Positions 34,420 through 43,451 of a DNA stretch of 64,000 bases are shown here, in pieces. Under the pieces are notes generated by a model. It was not told the origin of the DNA, did no database searches, and was given only the letters and a program-made list of their open reading frames with translations. Position 1 is the stretch's first letter. Every line of letters begins with the position of its first letter. This DNA is from Lachnospiraceae bacterium (lineage in GTDB: Bacteria > Bacillota > Clostridia > Lachnospirales > Lachnospiraceae), in the NCBI GenBank assembly GCA_902363445.1, contig CABJAB010000001.1:496001-560000 (forward strand). The letters run 5' to 3'. The position numbers and the translations under genes are program-made.

Positions 34420-36296
34420 GATCCTCCAGGAAAAAACTCATTATCATCCTGGTATCGGTCCTTCTCGTGGTCGTCATTGCGTGCGGCGGCGTCTTCTATG
34501 CGGTAAAGCACAGCGGAAAACCGGTGCAGGTGGCCCCTGCCAGCGCCATGAACCAGGGCTACTGGGACAGCAATTCCGATATCTCCCCTTATGGGAATGT
34601 CACCACCAACATGAATCAGGAAATCCGGTATGATGAATCTCTGATCATCACTCAAATATACGTGAAAGAAGGGGACACCGTGAAGACCGGCGACCCTCTC
34701 ATCGCCTATGATACTTCTCTTGTCTCCCTGGAGCTGGAAATGAAACAGATGCAGATAGACGGCATCGGCCTGAATATCCAGAATGTCCAGGCGGAGCTGG
34801 ACCAGCTGCGGAAGACAAAGCCGGTAGCGTCCGCTTCTCCGAGTCCTCTTTCGGGTATGGCCCTGGCCTCCTCCGCTACGAACCCCACCGGTTCCACTGA
34901 TCCCGCGGAACCGTCTTCCGCCCCGGCGCCGGAGCCCCTGCAGGGCAATGTATACGGCTCTGTCACCCCGGAATCCGTCCCTTATCAGGGAATCGGGACA
35001 GCGGAGGATCCTTATCGGTACTATGTATTCCCTGAAAGCGGAAAGGCTTCTGTGTCCGTCAGCAGGGAATACCTGAAAAAGGCGCTGGAAGAAAAGACGG
35101 TTTCTGTTTTTGATACAGTAGACGACGGCAAGCTTCCCACTAAGATCATAAGCTCCTGGGAAATGAACTTTGAAACTATTATGGAACTGGTCCAGCCCTC
35201 CATAGGCACAGAATTCCCCGACGAGCTCCGCGGGCAGACGATCTATGATGAGATCACGGCAGAATCCATTCCCTATAATGCAGAGACGGCTGACGGCTCT
35301 GAAGCCTCTCCTTACCGGTTCCTCTGCGCTCCCGGAGCTTCGGCGGACGCTTCTTTCCTTTCTGCCGCCCTGGAGAATCAGACTATTTCAATCTTTGATG
35401 TAGTCGATAATACGGACGATCCGACCCGTATCCTTTACTCCTGGACTTTAAACGGAAAGAATCTAGATCCGGATGAGCCGGAAGACCCGGATATCCCGGA
35501 CGATCCTGGATTTGACGGTCCGGACATCGATATCCCCGACATCAACGTTCCTACCGGCCCTACTAAAGAAGAGCTGCAGAAACAGATCAAGGAAAAGGAA
35601 GATGCTCTCAAATCTCTGAGCCTTGATAAGCGGACGGCAGAGCTGGAGCTGAAGCAGCTTCAGAAAAAGATGGATGACGGTGTGATCACCAGTATGGTGG
35701 ACGGTACGGTAAAATCTGTACTGGACGAGGAGACAGCCAAGCTGGAAAGCTCTCCTCTCATCACTGTCACCGGTGAGGAAGGGTTTTATATCACAGGCTC
35801 TGTGGCCGAGACATCGCTGGAGAAGATCGCCAAGGGTATGTCGGTCTCAGTGACCTCCTGGAACTCTGGAATGACATATAACGCTGCCATCACAAGCGTG
35901 AGCAATTCTCCGGCATCCGGAAACGGCTACGGCAGCGGAAATCCCAACATGTCCTATTATCCTTTTACCGCCGTCATCAAGGGAGACGCGGAGCTGCAGA
36001 ACGGTGAAGGCGTAGATTTATCCATAGAAGGCATGGGGACTCCCTCCTTCGAGGATGTCCTGTATCTTTCTCAGGCGTTCGTCCGGGAGGAAGGGAACCA
36101 ATATTATGTTTACAAAAAAGGCGAAGACGGCCTGCTCGCCAAGCAGTATATTGAGGCCGGAAAGATTGTCTACGGAAGCATTGAGATCAAATCCGGTCTG
36201 AATATGGAGGATGAGATTGCGTTCCCATACGGCAAGGACGTGAAAGAAGGCGCCAAGACGGAATCCGTCGACTCGCTTTATAACTATGGAATGTAG
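34416..36296 (+). CDS. Second HlyD-like adaptor protein with a duplicated inserted module
   Basis: About 626 aa, much longer than usual adaptors. N-terminal helix (residues 6-27), then lipoyl half, then the coiled-coil hairpin whose two arms (LEMKQMQIDGIGLNIQNVQAELDQL and EELQKQIKEKEDALKSLSLD) are separated by about 220 residues instead of a short turn. The insert holds a Pro/Ser/Ala linker and two copies of a 75-residue module, 34947-35174 and 35235-35459, each with the pattern ES(V/I)PY ... PYR(Y/F) ... V(S/I)(V/I)FD(T/V)V ... SW. A second acidic Pro/Asp linker follows. C-terminal barrel domains are intact. The frame opens at 34395; ATG 34416 after GAGGAGG is chosen. Confidence 0.85.
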   Translation: MRSSRKKLIIILVSVLLVVVIACGGVFYAVKHSGKPVQVAPASAMNQGYWDSNSDISPYGNVTTNMNQEIRYDESLIITQIYVKEGDTVKTGDPLIAYDTSLVSLELEMKQMQIDGIGLNIQNVQAELDQLRKTKPVASASPSPLSGMALASSATNPTGSTDPAEPSSAPAPEPLQGNVYGSVTPESVPYQGIGTAEDPYRYYVFPESGKASVSVSREYLKKALEEKTVSVFDTVDDGKLPTKIISSWEMNFETIMELVQPSIGTEFPDELRGQTIYDEITAESIPYNAETADGSEASPYRFLCAPGASADASFLSAALENQTISIFDVVDNTDDPTRILYSWTLNGKNLDPDEPEDPDIPDDPGFDGPDIDIPDINVPTGPTKEELQKQIKEKEDALKSLSLDKRTAELELKQLQKKMDDGVITSMVDGTVKSVLDEETAKLESSPLITVTGEEGFYITGSVAETSLEKIAKGMSVSVTSWNSGMTYNAAITSVSNSPASGNGYGSGNPNMSYYPFTAVIKGDAELQNGEGVDLSIEGMGTPSFEDVLYLSQAFVREEGNQYYVYKKGEDGLLAKQYIEAGKIVYGSIEIKSGLNMEDEIAFPYGKDVKEGAKTESVDSLYNYGM

Positions 36297-36307
36297 GAGG
36301 AGGACCC

Positions 36308-37564
36308 ATGTTAGAAAATATACGATTATCCTTTCAGGGAATCTGGGCCCATAAGCTCCGTTCCTTTTTGACGATGCTGGGCATCATCATCGGCATCGGT
36401 TCCATCATCGCCATCGTGTCTACGATCAAAGGCACCAATGAACAGATCAAGCAGAATCTGGTCGGCGCCGGAAACAACGCGGTAAAAATACAGCTGTATC
36501 AGGGCGACTGGCCAATGGATCTCACTTATACCAGTCCGCCGGACGGCGTACCCGTTATCACCCCGGAAGTCCGCGAAGAAATCCTCGGCTTGTCTGAGGT
36601 CATTGAGGCCTCTCTTTACTACACGCGGAACGAGTACAGTGCCGTCTTCAACGGTTCACAGACTCTCACCGGAGGCAATATCGTGGGGATAGACAATCAT
36701 TACCTGGATGTCTACGGATATCAGATCACCAAAGGCCGCGGCTTCACCGACAAGGATTTTACCGACAGCCGGAAAGTAGTGCTGCTGGACAAAACGGCAT
36801 CGTCCAATTTGTTTCAGGGAGAAGATCCCATCGGCAAGACTGTCGAGATCAAAGGCGAACCGTTCACGGTAATCGGCCTGATCGGACAGAAAGCCGGCTT
36901 TGAACCGGTCATCAATTCTTTGGAGGACTATGAGCGCTATGCGTCCAATTATTCCAGCGGCCTGGTCTGCGTCCCCGACGCCATCTGGCCGGTCCTCTAC
37001 CAGTACGACGAGCCCCAGAACCTGGTGGTCCGCGCCGCCAGCACCGACGACATGACCGCCGCCGGTGAAAAAGCCTCCGACATCCTGAACGGCTATTTAT
37101 ATGTGTCGGACGAGACTATAAAATATAAGGGCGAAGATTTGCTCGAGCAGGCCAATAAGCTTCAGGAGCTCAGCGCCGCGACCAACAGACAGCTGATCTG
37201 GATCGCCAGTATCTCCCTGCTGGTAGGCGGAATCGGGGTCATGAACATCATGCTGGTGTCTGTCACAGAACGTACCCGGGAGATCGGCTTGAAAAAGGCT
37301 CTGGGCGCCAGAAAGACTCGCATCCTTGGACAGTTCCTGACCGAAGCCGCAGTACTGACCGGCCTGGGCGGCATCCTGGGAATCGGAGCCGGCATCGGCC
37401 TGGCCTACATTATCTCGAGCCTGTCACAGGCTCCGGTGGCCATCAGCATCCCGGCTATCGTAGTGTCGGTGGTATTTTCCACCTTGATCGGCCTTATATT
37501 CGGAATCATTCCTTCCTTTAAAGCGGCCAATCTAAACCCCATCGACGCGCTGAGACACGAATAA
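36308..37564 (+). CDS. MacB-type ABC transporter permease (FtsX domain)
   Basis: Membrane component of the exporter (418 aa). One transmembrane helix near the N-terminus (FLTMLGIIIGIGSIIAIVSTIKG), a large extracytoplasmic MacB-PCD domain (about residues 45-285), and three C-terminal helices with the conserved GGIGVMNIMLVSVTERTREIGLKKALGARK loop. Ends with NPIDALRHE, typical for the family. AGGAGG precedes ATG 36308, 11 bases after the second adaptor. Last gene of the operon; a strong hairpin follows. Confidence 0.94.
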   Translation: MLENIRLSFQGIWAHKLRSFLTMLGIIIGIGSIIAIVSTIKGTNEQIKQNLVGAGNNAVKIQLYQGDWPMDLTYTSPPDGVPVITPEVREEILGLSEVIEASLYYTRNEYSAVFNGSQTLTGGNIVGIDNHYLDVYGYQITKGRGFTDKDFTDSRKVVLLDKTASSNLFQGEDPIGKTVEIKGEPFTVIGLIGQKAGFEPVINSLEDYERYASNYSSGLVCVPDAIWPVLYQYDEPQNLVVRAASTDDMTAAGEKASDILNGYLYVSDETIKYKGEDLLEQANKLQELSAATNRQLIWIASISLLVGGIGVMNIMLVSVTERTREIGLKKALGARKTRILGQFLTEAAVLTGLGGILGIGAGIGLAYIISSLSQAPVAISIPAIVVSVVFSTLIGLIFGIIPSFKAANLNPIDALRHE

Positions 37565-37580
37565 TGTTCCATTGCATCAA

Positions 37581-37626
37581 AAACAGGGCTGCCGCACTAA
37601 TTACTTAGTGCGGCAGCCCTCTGTTA
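37581..37626. terminator. Bidirectional terminator hairpin, copy A of a repeated element
   Basis: A perfect 16-bp stem, 37585-37600 with 37605-37620 (core GCTGCCGCACT / AGTGCGGCAGC), loop TTAC, between the converging exporter permease and sugar-binding protein genes. It is nearly identical in sequence and orientation to the hairpin at 48897-48935. Confidence 0.85.
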
Positions 37627-37633
37627 TATTGTT

Positions 37634-38695
37634 TTAATTCTTCATTGCTTCGTCTACTTCTTCCTGGGTCAGCGCTCCTTGTTCTATATAAAAGTCGATG
37701 TATTCGTCCACATTGTCTTTTGTGATCAGGATCGTGTCAATGGACTCTTCGATCACTTCATCCTCTCCTTTTAAGAGTCTGGCTGCCGCCGCCAGGTTCT
37801 TCTCCGCCAGCTCTTTTGTGTTCTGCATCACAGTCGCCGTATATGTACCTTTTTTAATGGCCAGAAGTGCCTCGGGCACCGCATCTACTCCGTATGTCTG
37901 GATGTCTTTGTAGTCGGGATTGTCCTTTACTACTTCGTAACAGGACATGGCCAGCGCGTCGCCGATGGTGAGCACTACGTCAATCTTTCCATAAGACTGT
38001 ACCCAGTCCTCCATTGTCGCCATAAAGGTGGCTTCATCCGCGCGGTCGGTGATTTTCTCCGCCAGGATCTCGCAGTCCGAGCGCTGTTTCACAAAAATGT
38101 CTTTATACGCTTTCAGCCTGGACTCTGTATGAAGGTTTCCGGGGTTGCAGGAAAGGATGACCACTCTCGCATTTTCCGGCGCTTTTTCTACGGCCAGTTC
38201 AGCCAGGACCCGCCCCTGATCGTAAGGGTCCGCATCGATCCAGGAACCGCCTTCCACTTCACGGATGCCGGCGTTCGTGGTAATACATTTGATCCCCGCG
38301 TCCACAACCTTCTGGGCATAAGGAAGCTGCAGATCTCCGTCGTTCGGCTGGATAATGATACAGTCGTATTCCTTTGTGATGCAGGTTTCAATCAAAGTAT
38401 TTTCTTTCGCACTGTCCGATTCCGCATCCAGGATATCCAACGTGAACAGGTCTTTATAATTCGCCTCCCATTCCTCTTCCATGGACTTTGCGATCCTGGC
38501 GGCAAAGCTGTCCGCCATGTTTCTTGAAATAAACGCTACCTTATACGTTTCTCCGTCAGATGCTTCCTTCGTACTTCCCGCCTCCGTTTTCGTCTCCCCA
38601 GATGCCGCTTTTGTTTCTTTCTTATCACCGCCCCCACAGGCTGACATAGAAAGGACCATACATACTGCCATCAATACCGCCAACAATTTTTTCAT
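37634..38695 (-). CDS. Sugar/polyol-binding lipoprotein
   Basis: Peripla_BP_4 family receptor (about 353 aa). Signal peptide and lipobox MSAC (Cys20), a Lys/Thr/Glu-rich linker, then YKVAFISRNMADSFAARIAKSMEEE, IIQPNDGDLQLPYAQKVVDAGIKCITTNAG and the ligand segment YDQGRVLAELAVEKAP. The frame opens at 38782, but ATG 38695 with AAAGGAGG and a proper signal peptide is the start. Together with the genes above and the dehydrogenase, a polyol or pentitol is the most likely ligand; this is inference from context. Confidence 0.92.
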   Translation of the reverse strand: MKKLLAVLMAVCMVLSMSACGGGDKKETKAASGETKTEAGSTKEASDGETYKVAFISRNMADSFAARIAKSMEEEWEANYKDLFTLDILDAESDSAKENTLIETCITKEYDCIIIQPNDGDLQLPYAQKVVDAGIKCITTNAGIREVEGGSWIDADPYDQGRVLAELAVEKAPENARVVILSCNPGNLHTESRLKAYKDIFVKQRSDCEILAEKITDRADEATFMATMEDWVQSYGKIDVVLTIGDALAMSCYEVVKDNPDYKDIQTYGVDAVPEALLAIKKGTYTATVMQNTKELAEKNLAAAARLLKGEDEVIEESIDTILITKDNVDEYIDFYIEQGALTQEEVDEAMKN

Positions 38696-38727
38696 TTTTC
38701 TTCCTCCTTTTGAGTGATTGTATCTAC

Positions 38728-39702
38728 TTATCCCCTGGAGCCCTTTTTGTAGGTCTTTTTCTCCTTGGAATAAAGATCCCATATAACCGCGCCTGCAATG
38801 ATCACGCCTTTTACAATCTGCTGGATATAGGAATTGACAGATATCAGGTTCATGATATTGCTTAAAAAGCCCACGATGAACGCGCCGATCATTGTACCAA
38901 AAGCCGATCCGACGCCGCCGGAAAAGCTGGTTCCGCCTATGATCGTAGCAGTCATCGCGTCGAATTCATATCCCTGGGCTCCGTTCGGCATGGCGCCGTT
39001 GACTCTTGATACAAAAACAGCGGCCGCAATGCCGACTAAAACACCATGGATGGCATACGTCTTCATTTTCACAGACTTCACTTTAATTCCGGAAGCATTG
39101 GCCGCCTGTTCATTTCCCCCGATCGCGTAAATGGAACGGCCCATCCTTGTATGGTTTGTCAGATAAAAGATAACGGCAAACGTGACAAGCATAATGATGA
39201 CAGGTATCGGGATACCCAGAAAGCTCCCCTGTCCGACTACCGTAAATTTCCCCAGGTCATAGATATTCTGCCCGTCAGTATAAAAAAGCGCGGCTCCTCT
39301 GGCCATCGTCTGGATGGCAAGGGTCGCAATGAATGGGGGCGTCCTGAACTTCGTCACCATAAACCCGCTGAGCAGATTACAGGCCACAGATACCCCGATC
39401 GCCACGGCAAAGGTCGCCGTAATGCTGTGAGTCACATGATAGGCGGACACCGCCAGAACGCCGGCCAGGGCTACTACGGCGCCGGCCGCCAGATCCAGCA
39501 GGCCGGCGGTGATGAGCAGCATCTCGCCAAACGCGATGATCAGGATGACTGACTGCTGCCTCGCCACATTCAATAAGTTGTCGGGTTTTAAAAAGTGTTT
39601 ATTGGCTATGGCACAGACGGCCATAAATACGATCAGTATCAGCACCAGACTGTACTTACTCAAAATTTTATGAAAATCCCTTTTCGGTTTTTGCGTCTCC
39701 AT
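38728..39702 (-). CDS. Sugar ABC transporter permease, RbsC type
   Basis: BPD_transp_2 family membrane protein (324 aa), multiple hydrophobic segments; signatures ILIIAFGEMLLITAGLLDLAAGAVVALAG (note GLLDLAAG where most relatives have GIDLSVG) and MTATIIGGTSFSGGVGSAFGT. The frame opens at TTG 39717; ATG 39702 after GGGAGGA is preferred. It lies 22 bases after the ATPase gene and 32 before the binding-protein gene. Confidence 0.93.
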   Translation of the reverse strand: METQKPKRDFHKILSKYSLVLILIVFMAVCAIANKHFLKPDNLLNVARQQSVILIIAFGEMLLITAGLLDLAAGAVVALAGVLAVSAYHVTHSITATFAVAIGVSVACNLLSGFMVTKFRTPPFIATLAIQTMARGAALFYTDGQNIYDLGKFTVVGQGSFLGIPIPVIIMLVTFAVIFYLTNHTRMGRSIYAIGGNEQAANASGIKVKSVKMKTYAIHGVLVGIAAAVFVSRVNGAMPNGAQGYEFDAMTATIIGGTSFSGGVGSAFGTMIGAFIVGFLSNIMNLISVNSYIQQIVKGVIIAGAVIWDLYSKEKKTYKKGSRG

Positions 39703-39724
39703 CGTCCATCCTCCCAATCATTTA

Positions 39725-41221
39725 TCACCCTGCTGTCCTTACTGCGAAATTCATAATGGCTTCCTGAGAAAATTCCTCTTTGTCCAGGCTCCCCGTGATT
39801 ACTCCTTCATGCATAACGTATATCCGGTCGCACATGCCGATCAATTCCGGCAGCTCCGAGGACACCATGACAATTCCCTTTCCATCCCGGGCAAATTCTT
39901 CCATCAGCTGATAGATCTCACTCTTGGCCCCCACGTCGATCCCTCTCGTCGGTTCATCCATGATCAATACGTCCGGGCGGCAGAGCATCCACTTTGCCAA
40001 AATCACCTTTTGCTGGTTCCCGCCGGAAAGGTTCTCGATCTTTGTTTCCAGCGACGGGGTTTTTACATTCATTCGTTCACAGACTTCCTGTACCTTTTCC
40101 TTTTCTTTTCGTTTGTGGCAGCGCCCTTTATAAAAGAACTTTTTCAGCGAAGCCAGGGAGGTATTTTCTATAATGTTCCTTACCGGTACGATGCCGTATT
40201 GCCTCCGGTCCTCCGATACCATCGCAAGCCCGTGAGCGATTGCCTGCCATACGTGCCGGATCTGCACCGGCTTTCCTTTTATGTATACCTCTCCCTCTGT
40301 ATGAGGATCCATGCCGAAAACCGCATTCATCACTTCTGTCCGTCCCGCGCCGACCAGCCCCGCGAATCCTACGATTTCTCCCGCTCTGACATCAAACGAA
40401 ATATTTTCAAATATTCCAGGCGAACAGAGCCCCTTTACCTCCAGTACCTTTTCCCCCACTGGGACTTTTGTTTTCGGATATTGGTTCTCCAGCTTTCTCC
40501 CGACCATCATCTCGATCACCTGGTCAATCGTGACCTCCGAGGCTTTTCTTGTCCCTACTACCGCCCCATCCCGAAGAACCGTGATCTCATCGGCTATTTT
40601 AAATATCTCATCCATCTTATGGGAAATATAAATGATGCTGACTCCTCGTTTTTTCAGCTGCTCGATCTTATCAAACAGGAACGTCACTTCTTTATCCGAT
40701 ATGGAGGAGGTCGGCTCATCCATGATCAATACCTGGGCGTCAAAGGATACCGCTTTCAGTATTTCGATCAGCTGAATATCCGCCACGCTCAGGCTTCTCA
40801 AAAGCGTGTCATGAGAATACGGGAATCCCTCCTGAGTCAGGAGCGTCTCCGTATTCTTCCGTATCGTTTTCCAGTCGATCTTTCCCTTCCGTTTCATCGT
40901 CCAGCTGCCCAAATAAACGTTTTCCGCCACAGTCAGATCCGGCACATAAGAAAGTTCCTGAAAGATCATGGCAATGCCGTTGGCCCTTGCGTCCACCGGG
41001 CTCTTTATCTGGACCGGCCTGCCGTCGATATAGATCTCCCCTTCGTCCTGCCGGTATATTCCGTCCAGAATTTTCATCAGAGTGGATTTTCCGGCTCCGT
41101 TTTCTCCGCAGAGTACATGAGTCGTGCCTCTTTTCAGCCGAAAGCTCACTTGGTCCAGCGCTTTTACTCCCGGAAAAGATTTCGAAATGTTTCTAAGTTC
41201 CAGCTTGATCTCTTCACTCAT
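39725..41221 (-). CDS. Sugar ABC transporter ATP-binding protein, RbsA/MglA type
   Basis: Two-domain ATPase (about 498 aa). Half 1: Walker A GENGAGKST, LSVADIQLIEILKAV, Walker B LIMDEPTSSI, switch IYISHKMDEI. Half 2: GLVGAGRTEV, LSGGNQQKVILAKW, LIMDEPTRGIDVG. The frame opens at 41251, overlapping the dehydrogenase gene; ATG 41221 with an AGGTG-type ribosome binding site is chosen. All catalytic residues expected in the active half are present, unlike the degenerate paralogue at 12460. Confidence 0.94.
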   Translation of the reverse strand: MSEEIKLELRNISKSFPGVKALDQVSFRLKRGTTHVLCGENGAGKSTLMKILDGIYRQDEGEIYIDGRPVQIKSPVDARANGIAMIFQELSYVPDLTVAENVYLGSWTMKRKGKIDWKTIRKNTETLLTQEGFPYSHDTLLRSLSVADIQLIEILKAVSFDAQVLIMDEPTSSISDKEVTFLFDKIEQLKKRGVSIIYISHKMDEIFKIADEITVLRDGAVVGTRKASEVTIDQVIEMMVGRKLENQYPKTKVPVGEKVLEVKGLCSPGIFENISFDVRAGEIVGFAGLVGAGRTEVMNAVFGMDPHTEGEVYIKGKPVQIRHVWQAIAHGLAMVSEDRRQYGIVPVRNIIENTSLASLKKFFYKGRCHKRKEKEKVQEVCERMNVKTPSLETKIENLSGGNQQKVILAKWMLCRPDVLIMDEPTRGIDVGAKSEIYQLMEEFARDGKGIVMVSSELPELIGMCDRIYVMHEGVITGSLDKEEFSQEAIMNFAVRTAG

Positions 41222-41247
41222 TTCCACACCTGCTTTCTGTCCGGCCG

Positions 41248-42282
41248 TCAAAACCGGATGACCGCTTTAATGACATCCTTCGCTTCCCTCACCACCGTCT
41301 GGAAAGCCGCGTCACTGTCGTCAAATGAAAAATAATGGGTGACGATCCGCTTCACATCTATGGAGCCGCCGGCGATCGCCGCAATCGCCACAGGATACAG
41401 ATTTCGATAGCGGAATACAGATCTGATCGTCACTTCCTTCACCATGATCTGAGAAAAGTTAAAGTTGATCGTGCTCTCTGCCGCCATTCCCACGAGTACG
41501 ACCGTACCGCCCCTCTTCACAAAAAACGGCGCCTCTCCAATCGTAGCTGCCGATCCTGCCGTTTCAAATACCACATCGGCTCCCCGTTCTCCAAAGATTT
41601 CTTTCACTTTGGCCGCAACGTCTTCCTTTCCGGCGCTGATGACGCCGCTTGCCCCCAGACGTTTCGCCGCTTCCAGACGCTTCTCAAACAGATCCGCCAC
41701 CACGATCTCCGATGCTCCCCGCGCTTTCGCCGCCAATAAGGTCACCAAACCAATGCAGCCGCCGCCCAGGATCAGCACACGGTCACCCAATGTGACATTT
41801 CCTTGGCTCACGGCGTGAAGCCCCACCGCCAAGGGTTCCACTAAAGCCCCTTCCTCTGTGGACACAGATTCCGGAAGCGGGTAGCACATCCCCGCCGGAT
41901 GGACCACATATTCCTGGAGGGCTCCCGGCGTAGGCGGGTCCGCAAAAAAGCGGACGGACCGGCAGAGATTGTATTTGCCGCTCCTGCAAAGCTCACACGT
42001 ACCGCAGGGATAACCAGGCTCCAGAGCGACCCGGTCTCCCGGCTGTAGCCCGTTCACCAGAGCTCCCACCTTCATAACCGTCCCGGCCACTTCGTGTCCA
42101 AGGATAAATGATGGAGGCGCCGCCACATCTCCGATATGCCCATCCTTATAAAAATGAACGTCCGAACCACACACTCCGCAGTACTCCACTTTCACCAGCG
42201 CTTCCTCCGGGCCCGGCGCCGGAACATCCGCGTTGTCTCTCACCACGATTTTCATCGGCTTTTCCAAATACGCTGCTTTCAT
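41248..42282 (-). CDS. Zinc-dependent polyol dehydrogenase (sorbitol/xylitol dehydrogenase-like)
   Basis: Medium-chain NAD-dependent dehydrogenase (344 aa), likely oxidising a polyol such as sorbitol or xylitol to the ketose. Catalytic zinc ligands Cys38 (EYCGVCGSD) and His63-Glu64 (LGHEVAGTV); structural zinc cysteines in CGTCELCRSGKYNLC; Rossmann motif LGGGCIGLVTLLAAK. AAGGGA precedes ATG 42282. First gene of a dehydrogenase-importer operon; the ROK regulator that would naturally be divergent from it now lies 5.5 kb away, beyond the integrated element. Confidence 0.9.
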   Translation of the reverse strand: MKAAYLEKPMKIVVRDNADVPAPGPEEALVKVEYCGVCGSDVHFYKDGHIGDVAAPPSFILGHEVAGTVMKVGALVNGLQPGDRVALEPGYPCGTCELCRSGKYNLCRSVRFFADPPTPGALQEYVVHPAGMCYPLPESVSTEEGALVEPLAVGLHAVSQGNVTLGDRVLILGGGCIGLVTLLAAKARGASEIVVADLFEKRLEAAKRLGASGVISAGKEDVAAKVKEIFGERGADVVFETAGSAATIGEAPFFVKRGGTVVLVGMAAESTINFNFSQIMVKEVTIRSVFRYRNLYPVAIAAIAGGSIDVKRIVTHYFSFDDSDAAFQTVVREAKDVIKAVIRF

Positions 42283-42321
42283 TTTCTTATCCCTTTCTTT
42301 CTATTGACATTTCACAAATAC

Positions 42322-42346
42322 TTTTACTATAATAGTTTATAGAAAA
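42322..42346. promoter_or_regulatory. Palindrome upstream of the dehydrogenase operon, candidate ROK operator
   Basis: CTATAA-TAGT-TTATAG (42327-42342) flanked by TTTT on the left and AAAA on the right, 45 bases upstream of the dehydrogenase start. It resembles the A/T palindromes in front of the ROK gene (47718-47745), as expected for one regulator controlling both sides. Assignment is inference. Confidence 0.4.
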
Positions 42347-42419
42347 TTTTGTATCTAATTTTCGATTATCTGCATAAACACTACACTTTCGAACGTTTTG
42401 AAGTATAGACAAACAATAG

Positions 42420-42441
42420 TTTTACCACGATTTTACCACGA
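42420..42441 (+). repeat. Left arm-type repeats of the integrase
   Basis: Two tandem identical 11-bp units TTTTACCACGA. The same unit occurs at the right end just after int (47398-47420). In Tn916 the integrase N-terminal domain binds 11-bp DR2 repeats in both arms; the position and length match that arrangement. Confidence 0.7.
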
Positions 42442-42478
42442 TTGAATGAGCTTTGATATGACAATGGAAATGACGATA

Positions 42479-42501
42479 AAAGACACCTAAATGGTGTCTT
42501 T
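42479..42501 (-). terminator. Terminator of the cargo operon
   Basis: AAAGACACC (42479-42487) pairs with GGTGTCTTT (42493-42501); TTTTATC follows on the minus strand. The stem overlaps the last bases of the small membrane protein gene. Confidence 0.75.
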
Positions 42502-42736
42502 ATAGTAGAAAATATAAATTTAATGCTAAAGAAATTAAAAATAAGCTAATCAAAACTACCTTACTTTTCTTTTTTATCTGCTTGTTAAAAGTTAAAACAC
42601 TGATAATTCCTATATATGCCAGACAAACGATACACCATGTAAAAATAACATGAGAGTCTGGCAAAATATTATTTTGGAATATGAGAATCAGCATGCAAAT
42701 AAAGAAAATCCATGTATCTATTTTTCTTCTTTTCAT
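42500..42736 (-). CDS. Small three-helix membrane protein, candidate immunity protein
   Basis: 78 aa with three predicted transmembrane helices (IDTWIFFICMLILIFQNNIL; FTWCIVCLAYIGIISVLTF; VVLISLFLISLALNLYFLL) separated by short basic loops (MKRRK, NKQIKKKSK). No family recognised. It begins 2 bases after the stop of the secreted-protein gene and has no clear ribosome binding site of its own, so its translation depends on the upstream gene. This size, topology and coupling are usual for immunity proteins of secreted toxins or bacteriocins; the role is inferred from context only. Confidence 0.75.
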   Translation of the reverse strand: MKRRKIDTWIFFICMLILIFQNNILPDSHVIFTWCIVCLAYIGIISVLTFNKQIKKKSKVVLISLFLISLALNLYFLL

Positions 42737-42738
42737 AT

Positions 42739-43413
42739 CTAATACAATGACGCAGATTCAATAGTACGCGTGGTTTTATATACTTGTCTGCGCCCCATGC
42801 GCGTTCTGTAATACTTGGTGACTTTTATTTTTAGTCTTATCCCGTGATTACTGCTTGCATCAACTTGGCTATTGATTGTTCCTACAATTGTACTAATTGC
42901 ACTTGCTCCTCCTCCAATGCCTTGCGCCCCTGGCACAAAAAATAGAATTGCTCCAATTACACCTGCAACACTAGCAGCACCACCAACAATGGATTTGATT
43001 TGTGCATACGAAATATATTTTGTTTCATAACTGCTTTCTGATCTATCTGAATAAAACGAAGCTTCTGGAGATAGTTCAGGATGTTCGCTCAAATCTATTG
43101 TCTCGCCCGTAAAAGAGGAGTATACAGTATTGGCGTTTTGATCATATTGTATGTAGTCAGTCATTCCTGTTTCAGAATTTAAAATATTGATTGTTCTGAT
43201 GCCATCAGCTTCATTGACTGTGACCCAATTTTTACTATCTGCTTCATTTACCAGAAAAGTATTATCATCCACTTTATCAATTTGAATGGCCGTCTCGGCA
43301 GAATTGTTTGTGTCTGATAGTTCTGAAGCAAAAGCTGTCATGGGAGCTTGTAAAACAAGCAGAAGTGATAAGCTAATGCCTATTGTTTTTGATGCTATTT
43401 TTGAGCTTTTCAT
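42739..43413 (-). CDS. Secreted protein with glycine-rich hydrophobic core, candidate bacteriocin/toxin
   Basis: 224 aa. Signal peptide with AFA-SE cleavage near residue 29. Residues 30-125 are acidic and Asn/Thr/Ser-rich (propeptide-like). Residues 133-180 are hydrophobic and rich in small residues (SIVGGAASVAGVIGAILFFV, then GAQGIGGGASAISTIVGTI), able to insert into membranes. The last 40 residues are basic and beta-like (RLKIKVTKYYRTRMGRRQVY). Overall this recalls large heat-labile secreted bacteriocins of the geobacillin 26 kind, but I cannot confirm homology. AGGAGG precedes ATG 43413. It sits behind a consensus promoter and an operator and shares an operon with the three-helix protein. 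Confidence 0.75.
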   Translation of the reverse strand: MKSSKIASKTIGISLSLLLVLQAPMTAFASELSDTNNSAETAIQIDKVDDNTFLVNEADSKNWVTVNEADGIRTINILNSETGMTDYIQYDQNANTVYSSFTGETIDLSEHPELSPEASFYSDRSESSYETKYISYAQIKSIVGGAASVAGVIGAILFFVPGAQGIGGGASAISTIVGTINSQVDASSNHGIRLKIKVTKYYRTRMGRRQVYKTTRTIESASLY

Positions 43414-43427
43414 AATTAGATTCCTCC

Positions 43428-43451
43428 TTTAGTTAGTGTTATCTAACTAAA
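43428..43451. promoter_or_regulatory. Inverted-repeat operator of the cargo operon
   Basis: TTTAGTTAG and CTAACTAAA, perfect 9-bp arms with a 6-nt spacer, placed directly between the -10 element and the ribosome binding site. A dimeric repressor bound here would block transcription. The element's own XRE protein or a host factor could be the binder. Confidence 0.7.

Noticed and set aside
39809..41335. Rightward open frame of about 500 codons opposite the sugar ATPase
   Set aside because: No recognisable motif; mirrors an intact two-domain ATPase with all signatures on the minus strand.
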